40,588 nt of DNA from Desulfobulbaceae bacterium (lineage in GTDB: Bacteria; Desulfobacterota; Desulfobulbia; Desulfobulbales; SURF-16): assembly GCA_024637145.1 (NCBI GenBank), contig JAGXFQ010000038.1, forward strand, positions 1 through 40,588, written 5' to 3'. How positions within the stretch are numbered: the first letter of the stretch is position 1; each line of letters begins with the position of its first letter. A program made the position numbers and the translations under genes. Positions 17,245 to 24,850 of the stretch are shown here, piece by piece. The notes under the pieces are model-generated. The model had not been told where the DNA came from and ran no database searches. It was given only the letters and a program-made list of their open reading frames with translations.

Positions 17245-18009
17245 TTATATATCGCAGGTGGCGGTGGCAGCATCCACATCGCGGCCCAAATAGGCACGCT
17301 GCACATCGGTATTGCCCAGAAGATCGGCTGCTGGGCCCTGCAGGATGATTTTGCCGGTTTCAAGGACATAGCCGCGATCGGCAATAGCCAGGGCGGACTT
17401 GGCATTTTGTTCCACAAGGAGCACGGTATTGCCGGCCTCGCGGAGGTGCAGGATGATTTGAAAGATATCTCTGACGATGAGTGGCGCCAGACCTGTGGAG
17501 GGTTCGTCCATCATGATCAGTTTGGGGCCGGCCATGAGGGCCCGGCCCATGGCCAGCATCTGCTGCTCTCCCCCGGAAAGGGTGCCGGCCAGCTGATCCC
17601 GGCGCTCTTTGAGGACCGGGAAAATATCATAAATGGCAGCAAGCTCTGCAGACTGGCAATAGCCTTTGCTGCGCTGATACTGGACATACCCGCCAAGGAT
17701 GAGGTTGTCCTCAACCCGCATGGTGGCAAAGACCTGGCGACCTTCCGGGACCAGGGAGCAGCCAGCTTTGACGATCTCCTGGGGGGCAGAGGATTTGAGG
17801 TTCTGGTCAAAAAGAACGATATCGCCGCCGCTGGCCCGGCTGAGACCGGCAATGGTAGAGAGCAAGGTGGTTTTACCGGCGCCGTTGGCCCCGATCAGGG
17901 TGACGATTTCACCGGCATCCACATGCATGGAGATCTTTTTGAGAACCCGGAGCTTGCCGTATCCTGATTCAAGATTTCTTATTTTCAGCATAGATTCTTT
18001 TCCTGTCAT
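17245..18009 (-). CDS. livF: Branched-chain amino acid ABC transporter ATP-binding protein LivF
   Basis: A 254-residue ATPase on the cytoplasmic face of the Liv importer. Walker A is GANGAGKTT (40-48), the signature is LSGGEQQM (144-151) and Walker B is LIMMDEP (164-170). EGRQVFATMRVEDNL is the LivF-specific stretch after the Q-loop. The ATG overlaps the livG stop (ATGA, 18006-18009), so both ATPases are made together. A second Met at position 7 could also start the protein. It works as a heterodimer with LivG. Confidence 0.94.
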   Translation of the reverse strand: MTGKESMLKIRNLESGYGKLRVLKKISMHVDAGEIVTLIGANGAGKTTLLSTIAGLSRASGGDIVLFDQNLKSSAPQEIVKAGCSLVPEGRQVFATMRVEDNLILGGYVQYQRSKGYCQSAELAAIYDIFPVLKERRDQLAGTLSGGEQQMLAMGRALMAGPKLIMMDEPSTGLAPLIVRDIFQIILHLREAGNTVLLVEQNAKSALAIADRGYVLETGKIILQGPAADLLGNTDVQRAYLGRDVDAATATCDI

Positions 18010-18764
18010 TCTCCCAAATAGATCTGGATGACTTCCTGATTATGCTGAATCTCACGGGGGGTGCCTTCAGCAATATGCTGGCCAAAACTGAGGACGACAA
18101 TTTCATCGGAGATATCCATGACCAGGCTCATGTCGTGTTCCACCAGGAGCACGGTGATGCCCTGCTGTTGGATTTTGCAGATCAGGCGGGCCACCTCAGC
18201 GGTTTCATAGATGTTGAGGCCGGCGGCCGGTTCATCAAGCAGCAGCAGAGGGGGGTCTGAGGCCAGGGCCCGGGCAAACTCCACGGCGCGCTGTTGGCCA
18301 AAGGCCAGACTGCGGGCCTCAATGTCGGCAAATTGGGTGATCTCCAGAAGTTCGAGAAGTTCGTAGGCCCGGGTGCGTATTTTCTTTTCTTCCCGGCGGC
18401 TGGCGGGCAGGTGGAGCATTCCGGCCCAGAAACCGGCCTGGCTCTTGGTGTGGAGGCCGACCATGACATTTTCCAGGGCGGTCATGCCGGGAAACATCTT
18501 GATGTTCTGAAAGGTGCGGGAAATACCCGCGGCGGCAATCTGGTACGGCTTCATGCCGAGAATGGGCCGGCCGGCAAAGGCAACAGTGCCGGAATCAGCC
18601 GGCAGGGCGCCGCAGATGAGGTTGAAGAGGGTGGTCTTGCCGGCGCCATTGGGGCCGATTACTGCCTTGATAGTACCTTTTTGCACCTCAAAGCTGACGC
18701 CGTTAACGGCATGCAGGCCGCCAAAATGTTTGTGGAGATTATCTACCTTGAGCAGCGCCATCAC
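18006..18764 (-). CDS. livG: Branched-chain amino acid ABC transporter ATP-binding protein LivG
   Basis: A 252-residue ATPase. Walker A is GPNGAGKTT (37-45), the signature is LAFGQQR (153-159), a LivG-like variant of LSYGQQR, and Walker B is LLLLDEP (173-179). The family insert after ISRTFQNIKMFPGMTALENV is present. The start overlaps the livM stop by four bases, and the first codons are ATG-ATG. It pairs with LivF below LivH/LivM and hydrolyses ATP for import. Confidence 0.94.
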   Translation of the reverse strand: MMALLKVDNLHKHFGGLHAVNGVSFEVQKGTIKAVIGPNGAGKTTLFNLICGALPADSGTVAFAGRPILGMKPYQIAAAGISRTFQNIKMFPGMTALENVMVGLHTKSQAGFWAGMLHLPASRREEKKIRTRAYELLELLEITQFADIEARSLAFGQQRAVEFARALASDPPLLLLDEPAAGLNIYETAEVARLICKIQQQGITVLLVEHDMSLVMDISDEIVVLSFGQHIAEGTPREIQHNQEVIQIYLGE

Positions 18765-19825
18765 CCCTCCTCCTTGTGGCCCTTGAGTTTACACCACAGC
18801 TTGAGGCGGAGCACCCCTTCCGGGGCAAAAAGCATGATGATGATCAGAATGGCACCGAAAACAGCGTCATCATAGGAGCCAAAGAGACCACGCAGGGAGA
18901 GGAAGTTGAGAAGGCCGCCCATGGTGAGGGCGCCCCACAGACTTGCCATGCCGCCGATGGCCACGATGGCCACGTAGCGTACCGACTTCATGACCCCGGC
19001 ATCAGACGGGCTGATGCCGCCTGAGTAATGGGTGAGCAGGACGCCGGCCACGGCCGCAAACACGGCAGAGAGCACAAAGGTATAGAGCTTGTAGCGTGCC
19101 GTATCGATACCCATGGCATCAGCGGCATCTTCAGCACCATGGATGGCCCGCAGAGCCCGGCCCACCCTGGAATCAATAAGGTTTAAAAGCAGGGCAAAGC
19201 CGCTGATGAGAAAAGCGGCGGCAATATAATAATTCACCACCCGGTTGTCCAGGTTGCCGTTGACGGTGAGTCCCGGCAGCAAGGTGAAACCAGGGACATC
19301 GGAGATGCCGTCTGCCTCCCCGAATATTTCCATGGCCAGGACAATGCGGAAGATGATAATGCCAAAGCCCAGGGTGGCCATGGCCAGATAATGGCCTTTA
19401 AGTTTAAGCACCGGGATGCCAATGAGCAGGGCGATAAGGGCGGTGAGGCTGACGGCCAGCAGACAGGCAATCCATGGCTGCACGGAGAGGAGGGGTTCGC
19501 CGAACATACTGGTCCGGGAGGTGAACAATCCTGTGGTGTTGAGCAGCTCCACCCAGCTGCTGCCGCCTTCCAGGGCAGGCCGGAAATTAAAGGTGGTGAG
19601 CGCCGCTGAGATATAGCCGCCAATGGCAAAGAAGCCGGCATGGCCCAGAGAGATCTGGCCGGCATAGCCCATGACCAGACAGAGCCCGATGATGAGCAGG
19701 CAGGAATAGATGGTCATGGTGAGCTGGGTCAGGTAATAGCTGGTGCCGGTGACATGCGTTGTCAGCTGCACCCCCACCATAAAGGCCACCAGCAGTGCCA
19801 AGGCTGATAATTTTTTGGTGGTCAC
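18761..19825 (-). CDS. livM: Branched-chain amino acid ABC transporter permease LivM (GTG start)
   Basis: A 354-residue inner-membrane permease with several hydrophobic segments. It shows LCLVMGYAGQISLGHAGFFA and LKLKGHYLAMATLGFGIIIF, both LivM hallmarks, and the EAA-like SRVGRALRAIHGAEDAADAM that contacts the ATPases. The GTG at 19825 shares its first base with the TAG of livH (TAGTG), so translation is probably coupled. A roughly 30-residue loop between TM segments carries Trp/Ser residues and is longer than in the E. coli protein. Confidence 0.94.
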   Translation of the reverse strand: MTTKKLSALALLVAFMVGVQLTTHVTGTSYYLTQLTMTIYSCLLIIGLCLVMGYAGQISLGHAGFFAIGGYISAALTTFNFRPALEGGSSWVELLNTTGLFTSRTSMFGEPLLSVQPWIACLLAVSLTALIALLIGIPVLKLKGHYLAMATLGFGIIIFRIVLAMEIFGEADGISDVPGFTLLPGLTVNGNLDNRVVNYYIAAAFLISGFALLLNLIDSRVGRALRAIHGAEDAADAMGIDTARYKLYTFVLSAVFAAVAGVLLTHYSGGISPSDAGVMKSVRYVAIVAIGGMASLWGALTMGGLLNFLSLRGLFGSYDDAVFGAILIIIMLFAPEGVLRLKLWCKLKGHKEEG

Positions 19826-20718
19826 TAGAACTCCTTAAGGCGGGCAGCCTCTTTATTGCCGAAGAGCCCGTGGGGGCGGACAAAGAGAATGAGCAGCAAA
19901 AGGGAGATGGCAATGGCATCCTGAAAGGCCAGGGGAAAGCCCACGGCAATGCTGAAGGCCTCAATAATACCCAGGAGCAGCCCGGCGGCAACAGCCGCCA
20001 TGGAGTTGCCCAGACCACCCAGCACAGCAACAGTAAAGCCCTTGATGGCCAGCCCCGTACCCATGTCGTACTGGCTGGAGGTGATGGGCGACACCACGCA
20101 GCCGGCCACCGCGCCCAGGGCGGCGCTGAGCATAAAGGAGAAGGTCACCATGTTCTTGGCATTAATGCCGCAGAGGGTGGCGGCCAGCCGGTTGGCGGCG
20201 CAGGCCTGCATCTCTTTGCCCAGGGAGGTGAATTTGAAAAAGAGGCTGAGCAGGATCACCATCAAGGAACAGACCGCCAGGACCCAGAGGACCTGGGGGG
20301 AGATAGAAGCCCCCATGATGGTTATGGAACTGACCACATTGCCGCTGAAATAGGGGAGGGCCCTGACACTGTCCCCCCAGACATGGAGCGCCATTTCCCG
20401 GATGATGATGGAAAGGCCGATGGTGATGATGATCATCCGCAGGACCGAAGGGCTTTCCAGCCAGCGGATAAAGGCGATCTCGATCAGGGCCCCTATGAGC
20501 ATGGTGACGAGCACGGCACAGATTATTGCCAGGGGCAGGGGCAGATAATGATTGAAGGAGATGGCGGTCATACCGCCCAGCATAACGAACTCGCCCTGGG
20601 CAAAATTAATGATGCCTGTGGTGTTGTAAATAATATTAAAGCCAATAGCGACAATGGCATAAATAATCCCGTAGGTTATGCCGGCGAAAATATATTGGCT
20701 AAAGAGCTCTAAGGTCAT
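19825..20718 (-). CDS. livH: Branched-chain amino acid ABC transporter permease LivH
   Basis: A 297-residue permease from the ATG at 20718. An upstream in-frame extension would read through the CACAAAG repeat and is rejected because the family opening is ELFSQYIFAGITYGIIYAIV. Further marks are TTGIINFAQGEFVMLGGM and the EAA loop TSLGKEMQACAANRLAATLC. LivH and LivM form the membrane channel. The gene is separated from livK by 185 bp with a terminator-like stem, so its level may be lower than that of the binding protein. Confidence 0.93.
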   Translation of the reverse strand: MTLELFSQYIFAGITYGIIYAIVAIGFNIIYNTTGIINFAQGEFVMLGGMTAISFNHYLPLPLAIICAVLVTMLIGALIEIAFIRWLESPSVLRMIIITIGLSIIIREMALHVWGDSVRALPYFSGNVVSSITIMGASISPQVLWVLAVCSLMVILLSLFFKFTSLGKEMQACAANRLAATLCGINAKNMVTFSFMLSAALGAVAGCVVSPITSSQYDMGTGLAIKGFTVAVLGGLGNSMAAVAAGLLLGIIEAFSIAVGFPLAFQDAIAISLLLLILFVRPHGLFGNKEAARLKEF

Positions 20719-20732
20719 GAAGGTGTACTGTC

Positions 20733-20802
20733 TAACCACAAAGGCACAGAGGCACAAAGAAGGGAACAGCGATTTCTCTGTGTCTTTGTGCCTTTGTGGT
20801 TA
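20733..20802. repeat. CACAAAG-type inverted repeat between livK and livH
   Basis: The arm 20733-20760 (beginning TAACCACAAAGGCACAGAGG) is matched by the inverted arm 20775-20802 with three mismatches over 28 bases, two of which are G-U wobbles in one RNA strand. The loop is about 14 bases. The same CCACAAAGGCACA core recurs at 31.55-31.63 kb. It looks like a dispersed palindromic element lying inside the liv operon. Confidence 0.7.
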
Positions 20803-20845
20803 AAAAAAAATGAAGGGCCGGACGACCGCAAAAAACGGTCGTCCG
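20803..20845 (-). terminator. Attenuator-like stem and T-run after livK
   Basis: On the minus strand CGGACGACCG, a TTTTTTG loop and CGGTCGTCCG form a perfect 10-bp stem (20819-20845), followed after eight bases by a nine-T run (20803-20810). The distance from stem to T-run is long for a classical terminator, so partial termination is more likely. Such an element would leave more livK mRNA than livH mRNA, as binding proteins usually need. Confidence 0.55.
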
Positions 20846-20903
20846 CAAGGTTATGGGGGCCTGAAAGCCGCCCTGCCAGTATTTGGTGCGATGAAAAAAG
20901 GAA

Positions 20904-22097
20904 TTATTTGTCGTAGAGAACGAACTGGCCGTCTTTGACAATCATCATGACAAAGGCATCGATACCCAGGCCGTTATGATCGGTGGGGCTGAAGTTGTAG
21001 ACCCCGCCGGTACCGGGAAAACCCTTGAGGTTCTCAATGGCGTCGCGGACCTTGGCCTTGTCGGTGCTGCCGGCATTTTCAATGGCCTTGGTGAGAATCA
21101 TGATGGCGTCATAGCCGTGTCCGCCGAAGGTGGAGGCCTTTTCGCCGGGATAGGTGCTCTGGTAATCCGCTATATATTTTTTGAGAACAGCCTTCTGGGG
21201 TGCGTCATCAGGCAGGACATCGGCAGCCAGGAGACGGCCGCTGGGGAAGATAATACCCTCGGCAGCCGCGCCGGCGGTCTCGATATATTTTGGATTGCCG
21301 AAACCATGGCTCTGGAAGAGGGGCACTTCCCAGCCGGCCTGCCGCATATTCTTGGCCACAATGGCCTGGGCCGGGACAATAGACCAGTTCACCACCGCCT
21401 CGACCTCGGCATTGGCCTTGATCTTAGTGACCACGGCGGAGAGGTCCGTGGACTGCTTGTCGTAGACCTCATCTTCGACGATCTCGATGTTGAACTGGGG
21501 GGCAAACTTGAGGAGCTGCTCACGGCCGGCCTTGCCGAAACCGGTGTTGCCGGCCAGGATGGCGATCTTGCTGATGCCCAGGTTGTTCATTTCCATGAAG
21601 ATCTTCTGGGCGGCAAAGCTGTCTGTCTGGGGGGTCTTGAATACCCATTTGGCAACAGGGTCGACAATGACCTCGGCAGCGGCGCAGGAGATGAGGATGG
21701 TCTCGGCCTTTTCGCAGATGGACTTCAACTTCATGCTCTCGCCGGAGGTGGAGGGGCCGAGGATGGCAAGAACCTGCTCTTCTTCAATGAGCTGTTTGGC
21801 AAACGAGATGGCCTTTTCCGGGCTTGCTGCAGAGTCCTTGATGATAAGGTCGATTTTCTGACCATTGATGCCGCCCTGGTTGTTGATCTGCTCCACTACC
21901 ATGCGGATAGTGCGGGCCTCAGGACCGCCCAGGAAAGAGGCACCGCCGGTTTCAGCCAGAATGGCGCCCACCTTGATGTTCTCTGTTTTAGTCTCTTCTT
22001 TTTTGCTGCAGCCGCTGAAAAAAGTGATGGCCAAGGCTGAGCAGGCCACCATGGCCAAAGTCGTCAGAGAATTTCTCAATCTACTCTTCATAAGCAT
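20904..22097 (-). CDS. livK: Branched-chain amino acid ABC transporter substrate-binding lipoprotein LivK
   Basis: A 397-residue periplasmic binding protein of the peripla_BP_6/LivJ type. ATG codons stand at 22097 and 22091; GGGAGA lies just upstream and fits either. A hydrophobic signal is followed by FFSGC, a lipobox with the modified Cys at about residue 30 and SKKEETKTE after it, so the protein is probably a membrane-anchored lipoprotein. NIKVGAILAETGGASFLGGP opens the ligand domain. FGGHGYDAIMILTKAIENAG closes it. The ligand could be Leu/Ile/Val or aromatic amino acids. Confidence 0.93.
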   Translation of the reverse strand: MLMKSRLRNSLTTLAMVACSALAITFFSGCSKKEETKTENIKVGAILAETGGASFLGGPEARTIRMVVEQINNQGGINGQKIDLIIKDSAASPEKAISFAKQLIEEEQVLAILGPSTSGESMKLKSICEKAETILISCAAAEVIVDPVAKWVFKTPQTDSFAAQKIFMEMNNLGISKIAILAGNTGFGKAGREQLLKFAPQFNIEIVEDEVYDKQSTDLSAVVTKIKANAEVEAVVNWSIVPAQAIVAKNMRQAGWEVPLFQSHGFGNPKYIETAGAAAEGIIFPSGRLLAADVLPDDAPQKAVLKKYIADYQSTYPGEKASTFGGHGYDAIMILTKAIENAGSTDKAKVRDAIENLKGFPGTGGVYNFSPTDHNGLGIDAFVMMIVKDGQFVLYDK

Positions 22098-22187
22098 TTC
22101 TCTCCCAAGAAAAAATTGGCTGATCAGCATCCCTGGCGATCAACTGAAGATGAACACGGCAGAAAATCTGCCCCACAACAAGGTGGA

Positions 22188-22619
22188 CTAAATGGCATAC
22201 ACTTCATCCCCGGACAGGAGCCGGATATCGGCCTCGGTAAGAAGGGTAATGGCCCGGTCCAGTTCGTCAAAGCGAAAGATGATCAGGCCGGTGCCGCCGC
22301 TTTTTTGCGTAAAGGCGTACATATACTCAATATTAAGGGCTCCATCTTTAATGACCTGGAGGACATAGGCCAGGCCGCCTGGTTTGTCTTCCACCTCGGC
22401 AACCAGCACCTCGGTGGTGCCCACGGTAAAGCCGCTCTCTTTGAGAACCTTGCGGGCCTTTTCCGTGTCATTGACAATAAGGCGCAGGATCCCAAAATCA
22501 GCGGTATCGGCCAGGGACATGGCGCGGATATTGATGCCGTTCCGGGCCAGAATGGCGGTGATATCTGCCATGCGGCCTGATTTGTTTTCCAGAAAAATGG
22601 CAATCTGTTCAACTTTCAT
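22188..22619 (-). CDS. Tandem ACT-domain amino-acid-binding protein
   Basis: A 143-residue protein made of two ACT domains, about 1-65 and 70-140. The first shows IAIFLENKSGRMADITAILA and the second VEDKPGGLAYVLQVIKDGAL; both have the Gly at the usual effector-binding turn. No enzymatic or DNA-binding domain is attached. Stand-alone tandem ACT proteins are often encoded next to paaK and ior genes in anaerobes and are thought to sense amino acids. Here it lies between paaK and livK, so it may report aromatic or branched-chain amino acid levels to its neighbours. Partner and ligand are unknown. Confidence 0.85.
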   Translation of the reverse strand: MKVEQIAIFLENKSGRMADITAILARNGINIRAMSLADTADFGILRLIVNDTEKARKVLKESGFTVGTTEVLVAEVEDKPGGLAYVLQVIKDGALNIEYMYAFTQKSGGTGLIIFRFDELDRAITLLTEADIRLLSGDEVYAI

Positions 22620-22763
22620 AAAAACCCCAATTTGTTATGTAAGAGCATATCTTATTGCAACAAAAAGCAGACCTGAAAGAACCACGCCGTCACCAAGGAT
22701 AACCACCAGAAAACCGGCCGGCAAAGGCCAAGCCGTGCACCCTTTTTCAGGCAATAACATTCA

Positions 22764-22808
22764 GATATCTCTACCTTCTTATTCCGGATATCTCAACTTC
22801 TTATTTCG
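22764..22808. repeat. Imperfect 22-23 bp tandem repeat after paaK
   Basis: GATATCTCTACCTTCTTATT (from 22764) is followed by a second copy, GATATCTCAACTTCTTATTT (from 22787), just downstream of the stop of the minus-strand paaK. The CTACCTTCTT part resembles, in opposite orientation, the 9-bp units on the other side of the gene (24124-24205). Confidence 0.55.
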
Positions 22809-22812
22809 TGGT

Positions 22813-24114
22813 CTAAATCTGCCTTTTGTCAATAACCCGTTGCGCCTTGCCTTCACTACGCTGGATGGATTTGGGCTCAACCAGGGTAACCTTGCAGGAT
22901 ACACCCAGCAGGTCCTTGATTTCGGTCTGGATCCGCCTGGTCAGTTTTTCAAGCTCCTTGATTTCGTCCGAGAAGATCGCCTCGCTCACCTCCACCTGCA
23001 CTTCCAGGCTGTCCAGATTGCCCTTGCGGTCAACAATGATCAGGTAATGGGGTTCCACGCCCTCAATGGCCATCAGGACATGCTCGATCTGGGAGGGAAA
23101 GACATTGACGCCGCGGATGATCATCATGTCGTCGGAACGACCGGTGACCTTTTCCATCCGGTAGAAGCTGCGGCCGCAGGAACAGGGGGTGGTGATGATC
23201 CGAGAGAAATCCTTGGTGCGGTAACGGATCACCGGAAAGGCCTCCTTGGTGAGGGTGGTGAAGACCAGTTCGCCCTTTTCGCCCAGGGGCAGAGGCTCAA
23301 AGGTGTCGGGGTGGACGATCTCAGGCAGGAAATGGTCCTCCATGACATGCAGGCCCTTCTGCTCCTCCGTGCATTCAACGGCCACGCCCGGGCCCATGAT
23401 CTCACTGAGGCCGTAGATGTCAATGGCCTTGATGCCCAGGTTACGCTCAATCTCGGTCCGCATGTTCTCGCTCCACGGCTCAGCGCCGAAGACCCCCACC
23501 CGCAGTGCCAGATCCTTGGGGTCAATGCCCATGTCGGTCATGGCCTCGGCCAGATTGAGGGCATAGGAAGGAGTGCAGAGCAAGATGGTGGATTTGAAAT
23601 CCCGCAACAGCATGATCTGGCGTTTGGTGTTGCCGCCGGAGATGGGCACCACCGTGGCGCCCAGCTCCTCAGCGCCATAATGGGCACCCAGGCCGCCGGT
23701 GAACAGTCCGTAGCCATAGGCATTATGGATGGTGTCTTTGGTGTGGGCCCCGGCAGCACTCAGGCAGCGGGCCATGAGCTCGGCCCACATCCGGATGTCC
23801 TTTTTGGTATAGCCCACCACGGTGGGCTGGCCCGTGGTCCCGGAAGAGGCGTGGATGCGCACCACCTCTTCCATGGGTACGGTAAAGAGGCCAAAAGGAT
23901 AGTTCTTACGCAGATCTTCCTTGGTGGTGAAGGGCAGCCGGTGGATGTCGGCCAGGCACGTGATATCTTCCGGCTTCACCCCGGCCTTGTCCATCTTGCC
24001 GGCGTAATAGGGCACAGTGGCATAGACCCTGGCGATCTGCTTCTGCAGCCTTTTAAGCTGCAGGGCTTCCAGGGCCTCCCTGGGCATGGTTTCGTATTCT
24101 TCGTTAAAGATCAT
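22813..24114 (-). CDS. paaK: Phenylacetate-CoA ligase-type aryl-CoA ligase (first copy, next to ior)
   Basis: A 433-residue protein from the ATG at 24114. A longer in-frame reading continues upstream but consists of translated 9-bp repeats and is rejected. SSGTTG lies at 90-95 in [25 protein letters not shown] at 232-238, YRTKD at about 298-302, the hinge [11 protein letters not shown] near 325-335 and the catalytic-type Lys in SEGKAQRV at the end. CSCG near 311-314 is family-typical. Its place right after iorB suggests it acts on aryl acids that exchange with the IOR product. The start is overlapped by a possible leader ORF. Confidence 0.92.
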   Translation of the reverse strand: MIFNEEYETMPREALEALQLKRLQKQIARVYATVPYYAGKMDKAGVKPEDITCLADIHRLPFTTKEDLRKNYPFGLFTVPMEEVVRIHASSGTTGQPTVVGYTKKDIRMWAELMARCLSAAGAHTKDTIHNAYGYGLFTGGLGAHYGAEELGATVVPISGGNTKRQIMLLRDFKSTILLCTPSYALNLAEAMTDMGIDPKDLALRVGVFGAEPWSENMRTEIERNLGIKAIDIYGLSEIMGPGVAVECTEEQKGLHVMEDHFLPEIVHPDTFEPLPLGEKGELVFTTLTKEAFPVIRYRTKDFSRIITTPCSCGRSFYRMEKVTGRSDDMMIIRGVNVFPSQIEHVLMAIEGVEPHYLIIVDRKGNLDSLEVQVEVSEAIFSDEIKELEKLTRRIQTEIKDLLGVSCKVTLVEPKSIQRSEGKAQRVIDKRQI

Positions 24115-24223
24115 TTTTTTTCCAGAAGGTAGAGAAAATAGAGAAGGTAGAGAAGTTAGAGGAGGTAAAGAAGGTAAAGAAGTTAAAGTAAGGTAGAGGA
24201 GGTAGAGAATGTTCCATACCCAT
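24104..24223 (-). CDS. Possible aromatic-rich leader peptide before paaK
   Basis: A 39-codon frame starts at ATG 24223 six bases after the strong site AGAGGAGG and ends with TAA at 24104-24106, eleven bases inside paaK. The peptide has nine Phe (residues 13, 15, 16, 18, 19, 24, 27, 30, 33), Tyr12 and Trp34; residues 13-19 read FNFFTFF. The site and ATG can be masked by two alternative stems. Phe-rich leaders control aromatic amino acid genes in other bacteria, which would suit a paaK/ior operon. The Phe content follows from the 9-bp repeat in this frame, so coincidence is quite possible. A second short frame starts at 24245 behind AAGGAG. Confidence 0.35.
   Translation of the reverse strand: MGMEHSLPPLPYFNFFTFFTSSNFSTFSIFSTFWKKNDL
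24124..24205. repeat. 9-bp tandem repeat array between iorB and paaK
   Basis: Nine units of consensus AGAAGGTAR run from 24124 to 24205 on the + strand (AGAAGGTAG, AGAAAATAG, AGAAGGTAG, AGAAGTTAG, AGGAGGTAA, AGAAGGTAA, AGAAGTTAA, a 10-bp AGTAAGGTAG and AGGAGGTAG). The array fills the gap before paaK. Its purine-rich strand is opposite to transcription, so the mRNA carries several CTACCTCCT-like, anti-Shine-Dalgarno-like stretches. Confidence 0.85.
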
Positions 24224-24243
24224 TCTTTACCTCCTCTAACTTC
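24152..24243 (-). promoter_or_regulatory. Competing hairpins that can mask a ribosome binding site
   Basis: The segment 24221-24237 (mRNA AGAGGAGGTAAAGAATG) pairs with 24195-24211 at 16 of 17 positions around a 9-base loop. Instead, 24223-24243 can pair over 21 bases without mismatch with 24152-24172. Both stems bury the same AGGAGG site, so they exclude each other. The distal arm lies in the Phe codons of the candidate leader peptide, so ribosome position could decide the fold. No T-run terminator was seen, so control would be translational or through mRNA stability. All this is inferred from sequence. Confidence 0.45.
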
Positions 24244-24268
24244 ATAACTCCTTTTTATTCTTGTCCCA

Positions 24269-24850
24269 TCAAGCAGCGGTGATCTGCCGCCCTTTTTTAA
24301 AGGCAGCGATGTTTTCAGCAAGTTTGCGGGGCAGTCTCTCTTCCATCACCGCCAGAAAAACCTCTTCGCCCACCGGCAGAAAGGAGGAAAGGGCCCCCAC
24401 CAGGGCGAGATTAGCGGCCCTGATTTCGCCGACGCTGCGGGCAATGCCAAAACCGTCCACCGGGAAGGTGGCGATCTTGAGCTTTGCCAGTTCCTCGAGG
24501 ATGGCATGGGGATAAACGGCCTTGCCGGTGGCCACGGAGGGCGGCGCGATTTTATGGGTGTTGACCACCACCTTGGTTTTTTGGTGCATGAAGGGCAGAT
24601 AGCGCACCGCCTCCATGGTTTCAAAGGCCACTACAAAATCGGCCTGGCCCGGATCAATGAGGGGCGAGTAGACCTTCTCGCCATAGCGGAGATTGGCCAC
24701 CACGGAACCGCCGCGCTGGGCCATGCCGTGCACCTCGCTTTTCTTGACGTCCAGGCCTGTTGCCAAAAGGGCATAGGCGGTGATCTCACTGGCCAGGAGA
24801 ATGCCCTGGCCGCCAACCCCGGAGAATAATATATTGCCGCTTGGTTTCAT
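24269..24850 (-). CDS. iorB: Indolepyruvate ferredoxin oxidoreductase, beta subunit
   Basis: A 193-residue protein of the POR gamma-like fold. It starts [18 protein letters not shown] and has [20 protein letters not shown], both typical of IorB, which binds CoA or helps electron transfer beside IorA. The ATG overlaps the iorA stop in ATGA (24847-24850). The complex oxidises aryl-pyruvates (indole-, phenyl-, 4-hydroxyphenylpyruvate) with CoA to aryl-acetyl-CoA, CO2 and reduced ferredoxin, or runs in reverse for synthesis. No iron-sulfur motif is present in this subunit. Confidence 0.93.
   Translation of the reverse strand: MKPSGNILFSGVGGQGILLASEITAYALLATGLDVKKSEVHGMAQRGGSVVANLRYGEKVYSPLIDPGQADFVVAFETMEAVRYLPFMHQKTKVVVNTHKIAPPSVATGKAVYPHAILEELAKLKIATFPVDGFGIARSVGEIRAANLALVGALSSFLPVGEEVFLAVMEERLPRKLAENIAAFKKGRQITAA

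Noticed and set aside
22384..24132. 582-codon + strand open frame opposite paaK
   Set aside because: It is a shadow of the G+C-rich paaK gene, whose product has complete family motifs; the antisense reading shows no known domain.
24124..24205. CRISPR-like array
   Set aside because: Nine-base units without spacers are a simple tandem repeat, and no cas genes are near.
22764..24243. paaK as cargo of a small transposon bounded by inverted repeats
   Set aside because: The flanking motifs are low-complexity and only partly alike, with no transposase or target duplication.
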